Origin: an uncultured Collinsella sp.
GTDB taxonomy: Bacteria; Actinomycetota; Coriobacteriia; Coriobacteriales; Coriobacteriaceae
Assembly: GCA_900540895.1 (NCBI GenBank)
Contig: UQHV01000006.1
Location: 1 to 64,000 of the forward strand
Length of the DNA stretch: 64,000 nucleotides
Direction of reading: 5' to 3'
The stretch's first letter is position 1. Every line of letters begins with the position of its first letter. The notes under the pieces are model-generated. The model made no database searches. It had not been told where the DNA came from and worked only from the letters and a program-made list of their open reading frames with translations. The translations under genes were made by a program, and so were the position numbers. This document shows, in pieces, positions 62,226-64,000 of this stretch.

Positions 62226-63281
62226 TCATCCTCCGATTTGGGACATAAATCGTTGCGTGCCCTCAATTATCGCGTGTTCCTGCGGTTTGTGGGCCACGGC
62301 ATCGCGCCAAATCGAAAGTACCTGCATATCATCACCACGGCGCAGCGCCTCACGCACCGAATACTCGGCATCGCTGAATAGGCACGGACGCACGTTGCCA
62401 TCGGCCGTCAGGCGCAGACGGTTGCAGTTCGCGCAAAAATGGTTGGACATGGCACTGATGAAACCGACCGTTCCCGCCGCGCCCGGAAAGTGCCAATAGC
62501 GCGCAGGGCCCGCGCCGGCAGGGGCGTCGTTGATGTCGAGCGGCTCGAGCTCGCCCAGTCTCGCCGCGGCGGCCCCGGCATTGATGCGCTCCCGCAGCTC
62601 GTCGCTCGGAACGGTGTCACTCGCGTCCCACAGCTCGGGATTGAGCGCGGGCGCATGCGGGTCCACAGTGCAATGCGAGCTCGTGTGCTCGTCGCCGATG
62701 GGCATGTATTCGATAAAGCGCAGGTGGATGGGGCGGTCGAGCGTGAGCCTCGCGAGGGCCGCCACATCCTGGTTGAGCCGGCGCACCACAACGCAGTTGA
62801 CCTTAACGGGCTCAAAGCCCCAAGCCAGCGCTGCGTCGATGCCAGTCATGGTCTGCTCGAGTCGACCCAGGCGCGTGATCTTTCCAAAGAGCGTAGGGTC
62901 GAGCGCATCGAGCGAGATGTTGACGCGGTTAAGCCCGGCATCTTTGAGCTGCGGCGCCAGCTTGGGCAGCAGGGCGCCGTTGGTGGTGAGCGAGATGTCC
63001 TCGATCTGCGGAATCGCGCGGATGTCGCGAATGAGCGGGATGATACGGCGGCTGACCAGCGGCTCGCCGCCCGTCAGGCGTACGCGGCGAATGCCTTCCC
63101 CCGCCACCAGGCGCACAAAGCGGGCGATTTCCTCGGCACTGAGCAGCTCGTCATGCGCGCGGGGCGCCACGCCATCGGCCGGCATGCAATAGATGCAGCG
63201 GAAATTGCACTTGTCGGTAACGGCAATGCGCAGGTAGTTGATATCGCGGCCAAAGCCGTCATGTTGCACGCGCCCGTCCAC
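62226..63281 (-). CDS. moaA: GTP 3',8-cyclase
   Basis: A 351-residue radical SAM enzyme for the first step of molybdenum cofactor synthesis. The SAM cluster motif is CNFRCIYC; the C-terminal substrate cluster has FCANCNRLRLT and a final Cys in RPCLFSD. The C-terminus lacks the canonical GG end because 35 further residues follow, although it does end in GG (QIGG). The GTG at 63281 is preceded by GGGAGGG. It is the first gene of a two-gene operon. Confidence 0.96.
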   Translation of the reverse strand: MDGRVQHDGFGRDINYLRIAVTDKCNFRCIYCMPADGVAPRAHDELLSAEEIARFVRLVAGEGIRRVRLTGGEPLVSRRIIPLIRDIRAIPQIEDISLTTNGALLPKLAPQLKDAGLNRVNISLDALDPTLFGKITRLGRLEQTMTGIDAALAWGFEPVKVNCVVVRRLNQDVAALARLTLDRPIHLRFIEYMPIGDEHTSSHCTVDPHAPALNPELWDASDTVPSDELRERINAGAAAARLGELEPLDINDAPAGAGPARYWHFPGAAGTVGFISAMSNHFCANCNRLRLTADGNVRPCLFSDAEYSVREALRRGDDMQVLSIWRDAVAHKPQEHAIIEGTQRFMSQIGG

Positions 63282-63410
63282 GCATCCCTCCCCTCACACA
63301 GGCCATTATTCTTCAGGAAATATAGTACCGCACGGGAAGAATGGGTCGACATACGTACGACACGAAAGGCCTTTGCGAAAAAGACCGGCCTCCCGAGCCC
63401 ATCCTCAGCA

Positions 63411-63477
63411 CAGACCATCACAACATTCGATGCTTTTCCCGTTTTTGGCGAAAAACGTCGAATGTTGTGATGGTCTG
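63411..63477. repeat. CATCACAACATTCGA palindromic repeat, copy 3
   Basis: A perfect 20-bp stem (63411-63430 with 63458-63477). The outer bases are CAGACC/GGTCTG instead of AAACC/GGTTT in copies 1 and 2, changed on both sides; the loop is different. Confidence 0.8.
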
Positions 63478-63514
63478 CCTGCCCACGGCACCCCGTAGAA
63501 GGACCAAAGCGTCC

Positions 63515-64000
63515 CTAAAGGCCGCCGTCCCAGTGTCGAATCACGAATTCTCGCAGGTCGTTTTGACGTTTCTGAAACGCTTCGCTTCGGTCGCACTTAA
63601 GGCCCATAGCGAGCGCGATGGCGTTCATCGCCCGGTGCAATTGCAGCTGATGGGCAAACTGAGTCCCGGTGAGGACGATCATCCTAAAGCCCAGCGCGCT
63701 CAGCACGGTCATACGCTCCGCATTCGACGCGCTGCGCTGTTTATCAAGATGGTCCGAGCCGTTGTATTCAATCCCCGTACCACTCGCAGGCGCATATACG
63801 TCAATCTCGAAATACCCGGCCTTTGCGAGATACTTGAACTCGTTGGGAACATCGACCCGATGGTTGAGCTCAACCTTGGCGTATCCCAGCCCTCCCTGGG
63901 AACGTTTTGCTACGACCATGATTGCGGTGGCCGTCTCCATGGGCGACCGCGCGCCATCGTGCACGCGTTTGAGAACGGCGGCCGCGCGTATAGCCCCCTG
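63515..64000 (-). CDS. DUF559/Vsr-like protein, 5' end cut by window edge
   Basis: The frame is open to base 64000, so the N-terminus lies outside; 161 codons are visible. GARSPMETATA is followed by YFEIDVYAPASGTGIEYNGS, with acidic residues placed as in the PD-(D/E)xK nuclease fold of DUF559 and Vsr. Many gut actinobacteria encode such proteins singly, often with an AbiEi-like N-terminal region. No active nuclease role is shown. Confidence 0.65.
   Translation of the reverse strand, partial: QGAIRAAAVLKRVHDGARSPMETATAIMVVAKRSQGGLGYAKVELNHRVDVPNEFKYLAKAGYFEIDVYAPASGTGIEYNGSDHLDKQRSASNAERMTVLSALGFRMIVLTGTQFAHQLQLHRAMNAIALAMGLKCDRSEAFQKRQNDLREFVIRHWDGGL

Overview
The window looks like a chromosome segment of a gut Coriobacteriia species, most likely Collinsella or a close relative. 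This rests on high G+C coding DNA, a type III glutamine synthetase, an SpaA-type pilus locus with a class C sortase, a one-piece tmRNA, and many short intergenic hairpin repeats. The assignment is inference from gene content; no database was searched.

Layout. Bases 1-5580 are the end of an integrated element: a cut-off SNF2-type helicase and a DUF262/DUF1524 (GmrSD-like) protein as probable defence cargo, then a MobC-like protein, a tyrosine integrase and a small excisionase-like protein on the minus strand, facing away from an XRE repressor. The control region between them holds three pairs of CGTAC boxes 10 bp apart, and seven TTACTCCC boxes lie between the repressor and the 3' end of guaA, the probable attachment site. 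From 5584 to about 20600 come core genes: guaA, asparaginase, ychF, a four-cluster ferredoxin protein, three tandem iron-dependent alcohol dehydrogenase paralogues, two helical-repeat paralogues and a one-chain MurT-GatD enzyme. Around 20600-21400 lie tRNA-Glu and several inverted-repeat structures. Next are glnN, a methionine operon (metF, a free-standing MetH reactivation domain, and metH lacking that domain), a UPF0210 protein, a methyltransferase, yhbY and a 999-residue SARP-like regulator.

Bases 34800-38700 carry amino-sugar and sugar-uptake genes (nagB, a glucose-type EIIA, glmM) and the rplM-rpsI operon. A patatin-like lipase is followed by an array of five regularly spaced hairpins, two copies of the tmRNA 3' end and ssrA itself. 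A PIN/RelB-type toxin-antitoxin pair, an unusual P1B-type ATPase with a DUF6110 partner, and gatCAB follow. The pilus operon (49137-57818, minus strand) encodes a large beta-helix tip protein, two pilins and sortase C; a possible type I toxin/antisense RNA pair lies inside the cluster. The window ends with a HAD phosphatase, an MFS transporter, a MoaC-MobB fusion, moaA and a truncated DUF559-like gene.

Several intergenic hairpin families recur. Their stems keep pairing while their sequences change, which suggests they are kept as structures. They are the least explained part of the window.
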